DNA of 64,000 bases from Paenibacillus sp. HW567. GTDB lineage: Bacteria > Bacillota > Bacilli > Paenibacillales > Paenibacillaceae. How positions within the stretch are numbered: position 1 is the stretch's first letter; every line of letters begins with the position of its first letter. Below the pieces are notes generated by a model. The model was not told where the DNA came from. It worked only from the letters and a program-made list of their open reading frames with translations, and made no database searches. A program made the position numbers and the translations under genes. Below, piece after piece: positions 9,406-18,033 of the stretch. Location: the NCBI RefSeq assembly GCF_000374185.1, contig NZ_KB910518.1, positions 6,709,286 to 6,773,285 on the forward strand, read 5' to 3'.

Positions 9406-10128
9406 ATGGAGAACCAGATCTCTGGCAAGTCGCCCATAAAAGTTCTTTTGGCCGATGATCATCAGTTGTTTCGTGAAGGACTTAAGCGGATTTTGAATAT
9501 GGAGGAAGATATCGAGGTCATTGGCGAATGCGGTGACGGAATCCAGGTGCTTGAATTTTGCAATGAAAACAAACCGGATATCGTGCTGATGGATATCAAT
9601 ATGCCGGTGGAGAATGGTGTCGAAGCCACGCAAAAGCTGCGGGAAATGTTCCCCGATGTCAAAGTGATTATTTTGTCGATTCATGACGATGAGAGTTATG
9701 TATTCGAAACGCTGCGTAAGGGTGCGAATGGATACTTGCTGAAGGACATGGAGGCCGAATCGCTTATTAATGCAATCCGTTCCGTCTGTGAAGGCCATGC
9801 GTTCATTCATCCAAAGGTAACAGGTAAGCTGATCAATCAACTGCGGCGCATGACTTATCTCAATGAGACGGGCGCTATTGCTGAGACTGCAGTCAAGGAA
9901 GCTGGCGTCAAATTTGTCGCAGGCGACAATAATCCGCTGACCCGCCGTGAAGCAGAGGTTCTGCGGCTGATGGCTGAAGGCAAGAGCAATAAGATGATTG
10001 GCGAATATCTGTTCATCAGTGAAAAGACGGTCAAGAACCATGTTAGCAGCATCCTGCAAAAAATGGAGGTTGACGACCGTACGCAGGCTGTAATTAATTC
10101 GATAAAATATGGCTGGGTAACATTATAG
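9406..10128 (+). CDS. degU: Response regulator DegU
   Basis: NarL-family DNA-binding response regulator partnered with DegS. The receiver domain (about 10-130) shows the acidic pair in LLADDHQLF, the phospho-Asp in MDINMP near residue 63, and the switch Lys in GYLLKDME. The LuxR-type helix-turn-helix is near residues 170-235 (LTRREAEVLRLMAEGKSN, SEKTVKNHVSSILQKM). I prefer the ATG at 9406, seven bases after AGGGAG, to the GTG at 9403. The gene starts four bases after the degS stop codon, so the two are presumably translationally coupled. In Bacilli DegU also acts on flagellar and competence genes, which follow here; that regulatory link is inference. Confidence 0.96.
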   Translation: MENQISGKSPIKVLLADDHQLFREGLKRILNMEEDIEVIGECGDGIQVLEFCNENKPDIVLMDINMPVENGVEATQKLREMFPDVKVIILSIHDDESYVFETLRKGANGYLLKDMEAESLINAIRSVCEGHAFIHPKVTGKLINQLRRMTYLNETGAIAETAVKEAGVKFVAGDNNPLTRREAEVLRLMAEGKSNKMIGEYLFISEKTVKNHVSSILQKMEVDDRTQAVINSIKYGWVTL

Positions 10129-10157
10129 ACACAGGGCTTATGTTTTAAAACATTACA

Positions 10158-10349
10158 TATAATGCTTGCAGCCGCGCTGCTGCAGTTAAAGTATTGTTTC
10201 AGTCTTCGGTTATAGGGAACCCACAATATTCGTGGGAAAGTGCAGCGAGGCTGCATTAAGCGGGGATGGTTGGCCGTAAGGCGGTCTTGGGCAGTCACCG
10301 ACCTTTGATCACCGGCATATAGTGTCGGTATAAGAGGAGGTGTATCTCT
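10158..10349 (+). other. Candidate promoter and structured leader before the 10350 gene
   Basis: A perfect TATAAT lies at 10158-10163, with only a weak -35 (GGCTTA, 17-base spacer). The next 185 bases before the following start codon contain small hairpins: CCCAC/GTGGG and TGCAGC-GAG-GCTGCA, plus a G-rich stretch from about 10260 to 10300. I do not recognise a known riboswitch class. It may simply be a long untranslated leader. Confidence 0.3.
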
Positions 10350-10805
10350 ATGGTAGCCCAGTTAATCTGGATTGCGGTCATCTATGCTTTTGCGGTGTTG
10401 CTGGTTCATGTTCTGCATAACCGGGAGCAGTCCCCGCAGCACATTCGGTCGGGGAAGCGGCTTCATTATATTCTCATTACCCGAAATCATGAATATGTGG
10501 TGGAATGGTATATCAGAGCGCTGACTTTTTATGCTTTGCTGAAAGGGAAGCTGCTGCAAGTAACCTTAATCGACGATGATTCGAGTGATGGAACATTGGC
10601 GGTAGCCTCTAGGCTGGCCCGCAGCGGTTCAGGACTGGAATTTGCTCCGGCCATACGCACCTTACAGGCGGGGAGTGAACCGCAGATGGGAATTGTGTTG
10701 GATTTGCGCGAGCCCGGGCAACCGGTTCCGCTGCCTTTTCTGCAGATGCGGGGAGCAGGGGATGCCAAGCAAAGCGAGGCGAACAATCATAAAAAACGCA
10801 AGTGA
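10350..10805 (+). CDS. Small membrane-anchored protein resembling the start of a family 2 glycosyltransferase
   Basis: Function unknown; 151 residues. The GGAGG of AGAGGAGGTG gives a good ribosome-binding site for the ATG. Residues 3-20 form one hydrophobic segment (LIWIAVIYAFAVLLVHVL). Residues about 38-90 read like the first beta-alpha-beta unit of a GT-A glycosyltransferase, with LITRNHEYVVEWYIRA and the DDDSSDGT motif. The acceptor half of such enzymes is missing, and the C-terminus is polar and Lys-rich. It may be a truncated transferase or a nucleotide-sugar-like binding module. In B. subtilis this position between degU and comFA holds a degV-like gene, so the locus differs. The strong terminator after it separates it from comFA. 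Confidence 0.6.
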   Translation: MVAQLIWIAVIYAFAVLLVHVLHNREQSPQHIRSGKRLHYILITRNHEYVVEWYIRALTFYALLKGKLLQVTLIDDDSSDGTLAVASRLARSGSGLEFAPAIRTLQAGSEPQMGIVLDLREPGQPVPLPFLQMRGAGDAKQSEANNHKKRK

Positions 10806-10822
10806 TGCAAGAAGCGGGTGAA

Positions 10823-10857
10823 GCACACTCTCGAAAATTCGGGGAGTGTGCTTTTTT
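10823..10857 (+). terminator. Terminator before comFA
   Basis: GCACACTC pairs with GAGTGTGC, with further inner pairing around AAAA, and six T follow. Confidence 0.85.
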
Positions 10858-10890
10858 GCGTTGCTACATAACCTTTTGGGGGCGGAATGA

Positions 10891-13050
10891 ATGAAAGCTG
10901 CTGTGTATGCTGTGGACTGTGATGGACGCTGGAAGGTATGGATTACGCTGGATATGCGTGTGGATAGCCTATGGTGGAGCGGTACTGGACAAGAGCACGA
11001 AGGCTGGAACAGCGGGGCGGCAGACAAGCTGGTGCTGTTATCTCCATCCCTCCCTCTTGGCTGGGCGGTAAAGCTGCGTGAGAGCTTCCAGTCAATTCAG
11101 ACGATGCAGGAGTGGAAGGAAGAGGACTGGGCACAGTATATCGCAGAGGTGTTGAGTATTGAGCTTCGGGAAGAGCGGGAGAAGGGAGGGCAGTGGGATA
11201 AAGGCTGGATTTATGAAGGGATATCTATCTGTCCGCCATTCAGGGAAGGGAGCTTTCAATTCAGCCAGAGCAGCCGTGGGGAGGCAAGGCCTGAATGGAT
11301 TGCTGAAGATCGAGCTTCCGACTTGGTTAGAGGGCATTCAGAGCTGGAACATGGATGGAAGGAGAGCGAGGCTACAAAGCAAACCGTTTCTATGAAAGTG
11401 GAGAGTGCAAGAGAGCATACAAATTTGCATAGTAAGGCTATGGTACAAGCTGATTACGCGGAGGAAGGCATAGGGCAATTAACACTTGGAGCAGAAGCTG
11501 ACCAGTTGGGCAAAGCGCTTGCGGGCCGCTCGCTGCTCCAGCCTGAAGCGGAAGCGCTTCTGGCGGAGGTGCTTCCGGAGCTGGCCGGGTATTGGCGGGC
11601 CGCAGCGCAGCTCGCGCATCTGCAGGGGCGGCTGAGGCTTGAGGCCGCCGTCAGGGCTCCTGCGCTGCGCCGCGCAGGACCCGGCTGGGCCGCGCGCCTC
11701 TTGCAGGCTGCGGCGCTTCGCCTGCCCCGGCGCGGCGCGGCCACCGCCCGCCGCGCGCAAATGCGCTGCCTGCGCTGCGGCAGCGCCGCCACCGGCCGCA
11801 CGGCATGCGCCGCGTGCGGCCTTGCGGGCTGCGCCTATTGCGAGGCCTGCCTCGCACTCGGGCGCAGCCGGGCTTGCGCGCTGCTGCTGCGCAGCGCGGC
11901 GTCGCCGGCCGTGCAGTGCACGGCCGGCGCTTCCCCCACCGTGGCGGCACGCCGGTGGGGGCTGAGTGCGGCGCAGGCGGGGGCCGCCGGCGCTGCACTT
12001 GGGTTCCTGGCGGAGCCGCGGCAGCGCTCCGCCGCCAAAAGCCCAGAGCGGTTCCTGCTCTGGGCGGTTACGGGAGCGGGAAAGACAGAGATCACTTTCC
12101 CGCTCCTTGACGCAGTGCTCGCTGCCGGAGGCCGGGCGCTTGTCGCGACGCCGCGACGCGACGTCGTGCTGGAGCTGGCGCCGCGGCTCGCACGGGCCTT
12201 CCCGGCGGAGACCCTCGCCGTGCTGTACGGCGGCAGCGCAGACCGCTGGAGCGATGGCCGGATCACCCTGGCCACCACCCATCAGTTGCTGCGCTTTCAC
12301 CAGAGCTTCGATCTGGTCATACTCGACGAGGTAGATGCATTTCCCTTTCATAACGATTCAATGCTGGCTTATGCCGCTGAGCATGCCTCCAAACCGAGAG
12401 GCTCGTTCATCTATCTGTCTGCGACACCTCCCAAAGAGCTGCAGCATCTGGCCCGTTCCGGCAAGCTGCCGCATGCCAGGGTACCAGTACGGTTCCATGG
12501 TCATCCGCTGCCGGTCCCCCGGCATTTGGAGATGGCCCCGGTACAGCAATGCCTGAAGCGCGGATTCCTTCCCCGAGCACTGCTGGAGGCACTTCGCAGG
12601 TCATTCACACGCCAGGCGCAAATTTTTCTGTTCGTATCGCGGATTGCCCACATTGAGGGAATACTGACCCTGCTCCGGCGAAACTTTCCCGGTACTGCTA
12701 TTGAGGGCACCTCCTCCCAGGACCCGGCGAGAGCAGAGAAAGTTGCAGCCTTCCGCAGCCGCATAGTTTCTCTCCTCGTAACCACCACCATTCTCGAACG
12801 GGGCGTTACGGTTCCCCGCAGCGATGTATTTATTCTGGATGCGGACAGCGGCCTGTTCGACGAAGCGGCTTTGGTCCAGATGGCCGGGAGAGCCGGACGC
12901 TCCAAAGACGACCCGGCGGGAACAGTAGTTTTTGCATCGCCGCAGTGGACGAGATCACAGAGGGGAGCAATCTCGCAGATCCGCACCATGAATACTATTG
13001 CCCGCAGGCAAGGTTATTTGAGCATAAGTAAGCCTCACCGGAGAAAATGA
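10891..13050 (+). CDS. comFA: Competence DNA-uptake helicase ComFA
   Basis: ATP-driven DNA translocase that helps pull single-stranded DNA into the cytoplasm during transformation. 719 residues, longer than B. subtilis ComFA (about 460) because of an N-terminal extension of some 270 residues. A four-Cys zinc motif (CLRCGSAATGRTACAACG) with further Cys pairs lies near 290-320. Walker A is AVTGAGKTE near 395, the DEAD-like motif is LDEVDAF, motif III is LSATPP, and motif VI is QMAGRAGRS. The segment at about 11520-12300 is far richer in G and C than its surroundings and codes for Ala/Arg-rich protein. Start ATG 10891 follows GGGGGCGG. comFC follows 30 bases later. Confidence 0.93.
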   Translation: MKAAVYAVDCDGRWKVWITLDMRVDSLWWSGTGQEHEGWNSGAADKLVLLSPSLPLGWAVKLRESFQSIQTMQEWKEEDWAQYIAEVLSIELREEREKGGQWDKGWIYEGISICPPFREGSFQFSQSSRGEARPEWIAEDRASDLVRGHSELEHGWKESEATKQTVSMKVESAREHTNLHSKAMVQADYAEEGIGQLTLGAEADQLGKALAGRSLLQPEAEALLAEVLPELAGYWRAAAQLAHLQGRLRLEAAVRAPALRRAGPGWAARLLQAAALRLPRRGAATARRAQMRCLRCGSAATGRTACAACGLAGCAYCEACLALGRSRACALLLRSAASPAVQCTAGASPTVAARRWGLSAAQAGAAGAALGFLAEPRQRSAAKSPERFLLWAVTGAGKTEITFPLLDAVLAAGGRALVATPRRDVVLELAPRLARAFPAETLAVLYGGSADRWSDGRITLATTHQLLRFHQSFDLVILDEVDAFPFHNDSMLAYAAEHASKPRGSFIYLSATPPKELQHLARSGKLPHARVPVRFHGHPLPVPRHLEMAPVQQCLKRGFLPRALLEALRRSFTRQAQIFLFVSRIAHIEGILTLLRRNFPGTAIEGTSSQDPARAEKVAAFRSRIVSLLVTTTILERGVTVPRSDVFILDADSGLFDEAALVQMAGRAGRSKDDPAGTVVFASPQWTRSQRGAISQIRTMNTIARRQGYLSISKPHRRK

Positions 13051-13080
13051 AAAATATTAATTTGGCAAGGAGGGTTGTCC

Positions 13081-13953
13081 ATGTTTGCCCTAAATACTTG
13101 GCTGCAAAAAGCCCAGACCCTGCTCTATCCTTCCTCTATCCCATGCCTTATTTGCGGAAAAAATAGCAGGCTTTCATCCGGACTGCCTGGAGTTTGTATG
13201 AACTGCGAAGCCAGCATCCCGTGGATTCGCAGTCCGCGCTGCTCCAAATGCGGCCGTCACGTCGGCTGTCCCGACTGCAGCCGAAGCAGTGAGCCTGGAC
13301 CAATCGTGTGCAACCGCAGCTCAGTAGCTTATACAAGCGTGATGCGCGAAACTTTAGGCCAGTATAAATACCGTGGAAACGAAAGGCTCGCTCCGCTGCT
13401 AGGCCTGATGCTGGACAGAGCGTATGCCATACTCCAAAAGGAACGAGCAAAGGCAGGCCACAACGCCCATTCTTTGCAACTCCCTTCCTTCTTGTCCAGC
13501 CGTTCAGGCCAACGTGGTTCCTCCGTCAGCTTGTGGCAAGCTGATCTGCTGGTCCCGGTACCCGTGAGTGACTCCCGGCTTGCGGAGCGCGGCTTCAATC
13601 AGGCGGAGCGGCTTGCAGACGTTCTGTCGATGCGCAGGGGAATTCCGCAGCTTCCGCTGCTGATTCGCACTCACCATACTGGTAAGCAAAGCTTCAAAAG
13701 CCGGGCCGAACGGCTAAATGATATGAAGCACGCTTTTGCCGCCAATCCAGACCCTTCGGTAAGGAAGCTATTTGCGGAACGGCTGGATTCCATCGGACCG
13801 CAGATACCAGCTCGCCCGCTGCAAATCATCATTATTGATGACATTTATACCACGGGAAGTACAATCCGTGCCTGCGCAGAGTCGCTTAATCTGTTGACTG
13901 GCAGCTTTGGTTGCCTAGCAGAAATATATAGCCTGACCTGGGCCCGTTCGTAA
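13081..13953 (+). CDS. comFC: Competence protein ComFC, phosphoribosyltransferase-like
   Basis: Partner of ComFA in DNA uptake; the family also includes GntX. 290 residues. ATG 13081 is chosen over TTG 13075 because AAGGAGG at 13067-13073 is correctly spaced from it. The N-terminus has zinc-type Cys pairs (CLICGKN, CMNCEA, CSKCGRHVGCPDC). The middle shows LVPVPVSDSRLAERGFNQAE, and the end has the PRPP-binding signature IIIIDDIYTTGST. It is cotranscribed with comFA. The linker around residues 125-155 is longer than in B. subtilis. Confidence 0.94.
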   Translation: MFALNTWLQKAQTLLYPSSIPCLICGKNSRLSSGLPGVCMNCEASIPWIRSPRCSKCGRHVGCPDCSRSSEPGPIVCNRSSVAYTSVMRETLGQYKYRGNERLAPLLGLMLDRAYAILQKERAKAGHNAHSLQLPSFLSSRSGQRGSSVSLWQADLLVPVPVSDSRLAERGFNQAERLADVLSMRRGIPQLPLLIRTHHTGKQSFKSRAERLNDMKHAFAANPDPSVRKLFAERLDSIGPQIPARPLQIIIIDDIYTTGSTIRACAESLNLLTGSFGCLAEIYSLTWARS

Positions 13954-13999
13954 TGAGTTATGTTAAATCACTGTTAATACTATTTTTGTTATGAAAATA

Positions 14000-14026
14000 T
14001 AATCAAAGGGATTTTATAGCCGATAC
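14000..14026 (+). promoter_or_regulatory. Sigma-D-type promoter for yvyF
   Basis: TAAT at 14000-14003, a 15-base spacer, then GCCGATAC at 14019-14026. The B. subtilis SigD consensus is TAAA, about 15 bases, GCCGATAT. Confidence 0.6.
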
Positions 14027-14119
14027 TAATCATAGACGAAGTTCTTACAATCATGTAATCTAGGATCATAAGATGTCTATATGCTGCACACACTGTATGG
14101 AAGGGAGCCGCTGCTGAAA

Positions 14120-14527
14120 ATGAACCTTGATAATTGTCCAAGATGCGGCCGGTTATATGTCAAGAATATTATGGACCTGTGCCAGCCCTGCATTAAGGAA
14201 TTGGAACATCAATATGAAATATGTGTAAACTATTTACGTGAGAACAGAGGCACGAATATTCAGGAGTTGTCCGATGCGACGGAAATTTCGATTAAGGAAA
14301 TTACTCGTTTTATTCGCGAAGGCCGGATCTCTATAGCAAATGCGCCTAATATGATGTACCCCTGCGAAGTATGTGGAACCTTGATCCGGGAAGGGCCTAT
14401 GTGTGAAAGCTGCCGCAGCCGGCTGCGGAAGGATTTTTCAAACGCGGTCAAGGAAGTTGCAGCGGCGGACACTCCCAAAAAGCCGGGAGAAGGCGCCTAT
14501 CGGGCCGTCGATAAGCTCCGCGAATAA
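14120..14527 (+). CDS. yvyF: YvyF-family flagellar operon protein
   Basis: Conserved first gene of the flgM operon in Bacilli; its exact role is not settled. 135 residues from ATG 14120, which gives the family N-terminus MNLDNCPRCGRLYVKN; a longer form from 14081 is possible but less likely. Two zinc-ribbon-like Cys pairs flank the protein (CPRCG plus CQPC, and CEVCG plus CESC), and the middle resembles a helix-turn-helix (LSDATEISIKEITRFIREGRI). AAGGGAG precedes it by about 12 bases. A sigma-D-like promoter lies upstream. Confidence 0.85.
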   Translation: MNLDNCPRCGRLYVKNIMDLCQPCIKELEHQYEICVNYLRENRGTNIQELSDATEISIKEITRFIREGRISIANAPNMMYPCEVCGTLIREGPMCESCRSRLRKDFSNAVKEVAAADTPKKPGEGAYRAVDKLRE

Positions 14528-14556
14528 TTAAATCAGCAAAAAAACGTTTCCAGCTA

Positions 14557-14584
14557 TAAAAAATGTTTCAAAACTGGCCGATAA
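14557..14584 (+). promoter_or_regulatory. Sigma-D-type promoter for flgM
   Basis: TAAA at 14557-14560, a 16-base spacer, then GCCGATAA at 14577-14584. The -10 element coincides with the left arm of the terminator that follows yvyF. Confidence 0.55.
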
Positions 14585-14612
14585 ACTTAGTAAAGATTAT
14601 CGGCTTTTTTAT
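14577..14612 (+). terminator. Terminator between yvyF and flgM
   Basis: GCCGATAA and TTATCGGC are perfect arms around a 12-base loop, followed by six T. It overlaps the sigma-D-like -10 box of flgM. Confidence 0.75.
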
Positions 14613-14632
14613 ATTAGAAGGAAGGTGAAGTA

Positions 14633-14920
14633 ATGAAAATTAACGAGACCGGACGGATTAATCCCATTAATCCATATCAACGCAGTGCGGAATCGCAAAG
14701 ACAGGAACAAATGAAGAAGAGTTCACGCAAGGATGAGGTTTCGATTTCGGATGAAGCCATTAAACTTCTGCAGGCTCAGAAGAGCGGACAGATTGATGCT
14801 GAACGTTCCAGCAAGATTGAGAGCTTGAAACAGCAGGTTTCCGCAGGTACTTACCAAGTTGACGCAGCCAAACTCGCAGACACACTCGCCCCTTACTTTA
14901 AGCAATCCTCCGAGAATTAG
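14633..14920 (+). CDS. flgM: Anti-sigma-D factor FlgM
   Basis: Binds and inhibits the flagellar sigma factor until the hook-basal body is complete. 95 residues, the usual size. The short N-terminal block MKINETGRINPINPYQR and the C-terminal helices from about residue 50 (IEKS-like helix, then DAAKLADTLAPYF) fit the family. AAGGTGA lies seven bases before the ATG. flgN, flgK and flgL follow in the same direction. Confidence 0.9.
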   Translation: MKINETGRINPINPYQRSAESQRQEQMKKSSRKDEVSISDEAIKLLQAQKSGQIDAERSSKIESLKQQVSAGTYQVDAAKLADTLAPYFKQSSEN

Positions 14921-14932
14921 GTGAAGACACCC

Positions 14933-15433
14933 ATGCCATTGACAACATTGATCGAATTGCTTGAGCGGCTGGACGAAGCGCATATTGAAATGCTGGATCT
15001 GGCCGCTTTTAAGAAACAGACCATTATAGATAACAAGGTAGATAATCTTATCGACATCATGAACCGGGAGTCCAAGCTTATGAAGCAGGTCGGTCAGCTT
15101 GAGGAGAAACGTGCCGAGGCTGCGTATGCTTTTCTGCAGGGGGTTGGAATACGCTCCAACTTGAATCTGACCCTCACAGAGCTGTCCCGTCTTGTATTTG
15201 ACCCAGAAGACAAATCGCGGCTGGTGCACATTCAGCAGAAGCTTTCAGGCACGCTGCACCGCTTGAAAGAGGCCAATGAGCTGAACCAGAAGCTGATAGA
15301 GCAGTCGCTTACCTTTATAGATTATTCCCTGGATTTGCTCGTCGGAAGGCCGAACCAGGATATTACCTATCATCATCCGTCCGACAAGGGAAGCAGCGCC
15401 GCTCGGCCGGGTCTTTTTGACGCCCGCGGATAA
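14933..15433 (+). CDS. flgN: Flagellar export chaperone FlgN
   Basis: Cytoplasmic chaperone for the hook-associated proteins FlgK and FlgL. 166 residues from ATG 14933. I prefer this to the GTG at 14921 because AGGTGA at 14919-14924, which overlaps the flgM stop, is spaced eight bases from it. The sequence is nearly all amphipathic helix (LIELLERLDEAHIEMLDLA, ESKLMKQVGQLEEKR), as in FlgN. Position between flgM and flgK is the family's usual place. Confidence 0.88.
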   Translation: MPLTTLIELLERLDEAHIEMLDLAAFKKQTIIDNKVDNLIDIMNRESKLMKQVGQLEEKRAEAAYAFLQGVGIRSNLNLTLTELSRLVFDPEDKSRLVHIQQKLSGTLHRLKEANELNQKLIEQSLTFIDYSLDLLVGRPNQDITYHHPSDKGSSAARPGLFDARG

Positions 15434-15490
15434 TCTTATCTTTCTCGCAGGCCGCTTTCCCGGAGCAATCACAAGGGAGGAACAAGTAGC

Positions 15491-17086
15491 ATGACATCTA
15501 CATTTCACTCAATAGAGACGGCAAGACGAAGCCTGTTTACACAGACTGCTGCACTCAACACAACCGGACACAATATCGCCAACGCCAATACAGAAGGCTA
15601 TACCCGCCAGCGTGTCAACATGAAGGCTGCTTCGCCTATTGAGGCATATGGCTTCAGCAACTCTACAGCTCCAGGTCAGTTGGGGACCGGGGTGGAGTTC
15701 ACCTCTATCGAACGGATTCGTGAGATGTTTCTGGATGATCAGTACCGTGGGGAGAGTTCTGCCAGCGGTAACTGGACCATCCAATCGGATACACTGGACA
15801 AGCTCGAAGCGATTGTAAATGAGCCGTCGGATACAGGGATTCGAACCGTACTTGATAACTTTTGGAAGTCCTGGTCAGACCTTAGTAAGAACCCGGATGA
15901 CCCTACCGCCCGCAAAATTGTAGTGCAAACTACGAAGTCTCTTACGGATGCTATGAATTATATGAGCACTCAATTAAATAATTTGGATAAAGACCTCACA
16001 ACTAACATAGATGTTAAAGGGACAGAGGCTCAGGGTTATCTGAAATCCATCGCCGATTTAAACTCATCCATCGCCAAGATCGAGGGAATGGGGGATCGTG
16101 CCAACGATTTACGGGATCAGCGTGACCTGATGACAGACAAACTGTCCAAGATTGCCAATATCACGGTGTTGGATACGGATGCGGGCTATAATATTTCCCT
16201 GGGGTCGCAGCAGCTTGTACAAGGGGCGGCTGTTACTGCAACGGTAGACAGTGCCTTTCTGAATACCGCTTATGCCTCTGGAGATCTGAAGGCGGGGGAA
16301 GCCTATGGAATGATCTTCTCCAGCAAAAACTATGTTGCTGATTACAAGAAGCAACTGGATACTATGGCTAATACGATTGCTACGGGTGAGGTTCAGGTTA
16401 CGATTCCGGCAGGCTCTACTCTTCCCGCAGGCACTACAGTCCTCAAGGATTCGGAAATTATTAATACGGATGGTACGAAGACCCAGCTCCTTGCAGGTTC
16501 TGCCGTTCCCATCCCGCTGACGGGTGATCTTAAGACAACAGTAAAAGGTCTAAATGGTCTACATAAGTTAGGCTATGCATTGGACGGCAGTTCAGGTCGG
16601 GATTTCTTTACATCTTCCGTTGCAGGAGAAGCGATTACTGCCAGCAATATTAGAATTAACCCGTCGATCGCTGATGACCCTACTCTCTTTGCTACCGCTC
16701 TACGTGCAGAAACAGATAGTTCCGGTAAGGTCACTGTGATCAAGGGAAACAACACCTTGGCACTGATGTTCGGTAATTTAAAGGATAATAACACCTTCAC
16801 TACACCGGATGGCTCCAAGACAGGCACTGTTGGGTCTTATCTCAGCTCCATGGTAGGCCAGCTTGGGATTCAATCCCAAGAAGCTACCCGTCAGACTAGC
16901 AATGCAGATTATCTGGTGAAGCAAGTGGATTCCCGCCGCCAATCGGTGAGTGGCGTATCCCTCGATGAAGAAATGTCGAATATGCTGGTGTTTCAGCATG
17001 CTTACAGTGCCGCAGCACGGTTTATGACCACTTATGACGAGATGCTTGATAAACTGATTAATTCTACCGGCACTGTCGGCAGATAA
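15491..17086 (+). CDS. flgK: Flagellar hook-associated protein 1 (FlgK)
   Basis: Forms the first hook-filament junction ring. 531 residues. The rod-protein N-terminus is clear (ALNTTGHNIANANTEGYTRQ), as is the C-terminal helix block GVSLDEEMSNMLVFQHAYSA followed by ARFMTTYDEMLD. The middle part is variable, as usual. AAGGGAGG precedes the ATG by nine bases. flgL follows after 14 bases with its own strong ribosome-binding site. Confidence 0.96.
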   Translation: MTSTFHSIETARRSLFTQTAALNTTGHNIANANTEGYTRQRVNMKAASPIEAYGFSNSTAPGQLGTGVEFTSIERIREMFLDDQYRGESSASGNWTIQSDTLDKLEAIVNEPSDTGIRTVLDNFWKSWSDLSKNPDDPTARKIVVQTTKSLTDAMNYMSTQLNNLDKDLTTNIDVKGTEAQGYLKSIADLNSSIAKIEGMGDRANDLRDQRDLMTDKLSKIANITVLDTDAGYNISLGSQQLVQGAAVTATVDSAFLNTAYASGDLKAGEAYGMIFSSKNYVADYKKQLDTMANTIATGEVQVTIPAGSTLPAGTTVLKDSEIINTDGTKTQLLAGSAVPIPLTGDLKTTVKGLNGLHKLGYALDGSSGRDFFTSSVAGEAITASNIRINPSIADDPTLFATALRAETDSSGKVTVIKGNNTLALMFGNLKDNNTFTTPDGSKTGTVGSYLSSMVGQLGIQSQEATRQTSNADYLVKQVDSRRQSVSGVSLDEEMSNMLVFQHAYSAAARFMTTYDEMLDKLINSTGTVGR

Positions 17087-17100
17087 AGGAGGAATAGTAG

Positions 17101-18018
17101 ATGTTGAGGGTAACCTCCAATATGATGAGCTCACAGTTGCTGCTTAACCTGAACCGTAATGCACGTACTATGAACGATACACAGCTACAACTGTCCACCG
17201 GACGCAAGATCAATAAGCCTTCGGATGATCCGGTTGGTATTACGTATTCCCTGCGTTATCGGGCGGAGCTTTCATCAAATGAGCAGTATACAAGGAATGT
17301 AGACAGCTCGCTTTCTTGGCTGGACTATAACGATACAGTGCTGGGACAGGCAGGAGATGTAGTTCAACGTCTGCGTGAATTAACCGTCCAGGCTTCTACA
17401 GGCAGTAATCCGCAGTCCGCTTTGGACAGCATTAATGAAGAAGTAATGCAGCTCAAACAACAGTTGGTCGATATTTCCAATAGCAAGCTTAACGGCAAAT
17501 ATATTTTTAACGGTGAGAAATATGACTCCAAACCTTATGATTTTGCCATAGGGGTTGATGGTACATATGATACATCCAAAGCTATTACCACGGACCCCGG
17601 AGAGATTCAATATATTGTAGGCGAAGGGGTACAGATGCCAATCAATATGACCGGGAATGATGTTTTTGGCAAAACAGGTGATGCGGATAATCTATTCACC
17701 ATCATTAATAATATTTCTGCAGGTTTGAAATCCGGCAACATTACTGCAGTATCCAAAGAGCTGGATAATATTGACACACGAACTGAGACGATTCTATCAG
17801 CTCGTTCTGAGATAGGTGCCAAAACTAACCGGGTGGAATTAATGCAGGGCCGTCTGAGTGATTTGAATACGAATCTGACCGATCTCCAGGCCAAGACAGA
17901 GGATGCCGATTACGAAGGACTGATTATGAAGTCCAAGATACAAGAAAATATCTATAATGCCTCCCTGTCCGTGGGAGCCAAGATTATTTCTGCAACTCTA
18001 GTGGACTTCATCAGATAA
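17101..18018 (+). CDS. flgL: Flagellar hook-associated protein 3 (FlgL)
   Basis: Second hook-filament junction protein, related to flagellin. 305 residues. The flagellin-like N-terminus has NARTMNDTQLQLSTGRKINK and SDDPVGITYSLRYR; the C-terminus has ENIYNASLSVGAKI. AAAGGAGG precedes the ATG. It continues the flgM-flgN-flgK operon. Confidence 0.95.
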   Translation: MLRVTSNMMSSQLLLNLNRNARTMNDTQLQLSTGRKINKPSDDPVGITYSLRYRAELSSNEQYTRNVDSSLSWLDYNDTVLGQAGDVVQRLRELTVQASTGSNPQSALDSINEEVMQLKQQLVDISNSKLNGKYIFNGEKYDSKPYDFAIGVDGTYDTSKAITTDPGEIQYIVGEGVQMPINMTGNDVFGKTGDADNLFTIINNISAGLKSGNITAVSKELDNIDTRTETILSARSEIGAKTNRVELMQGRLSDLNTNLTDLQAKTEDADYEGLIMKSKIQENIYNASLSVGAKIISATLVDFIR

Positions 18019-18033
18019 TGGAGGTGGTGCTCG

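Noticed and set aside
11479..12351. Several long open frames on both strands within comFA
   Set aside because: Explained by the very high GC content, which removes stop codons in all frames; ComFA motifs are in the chosen frame.
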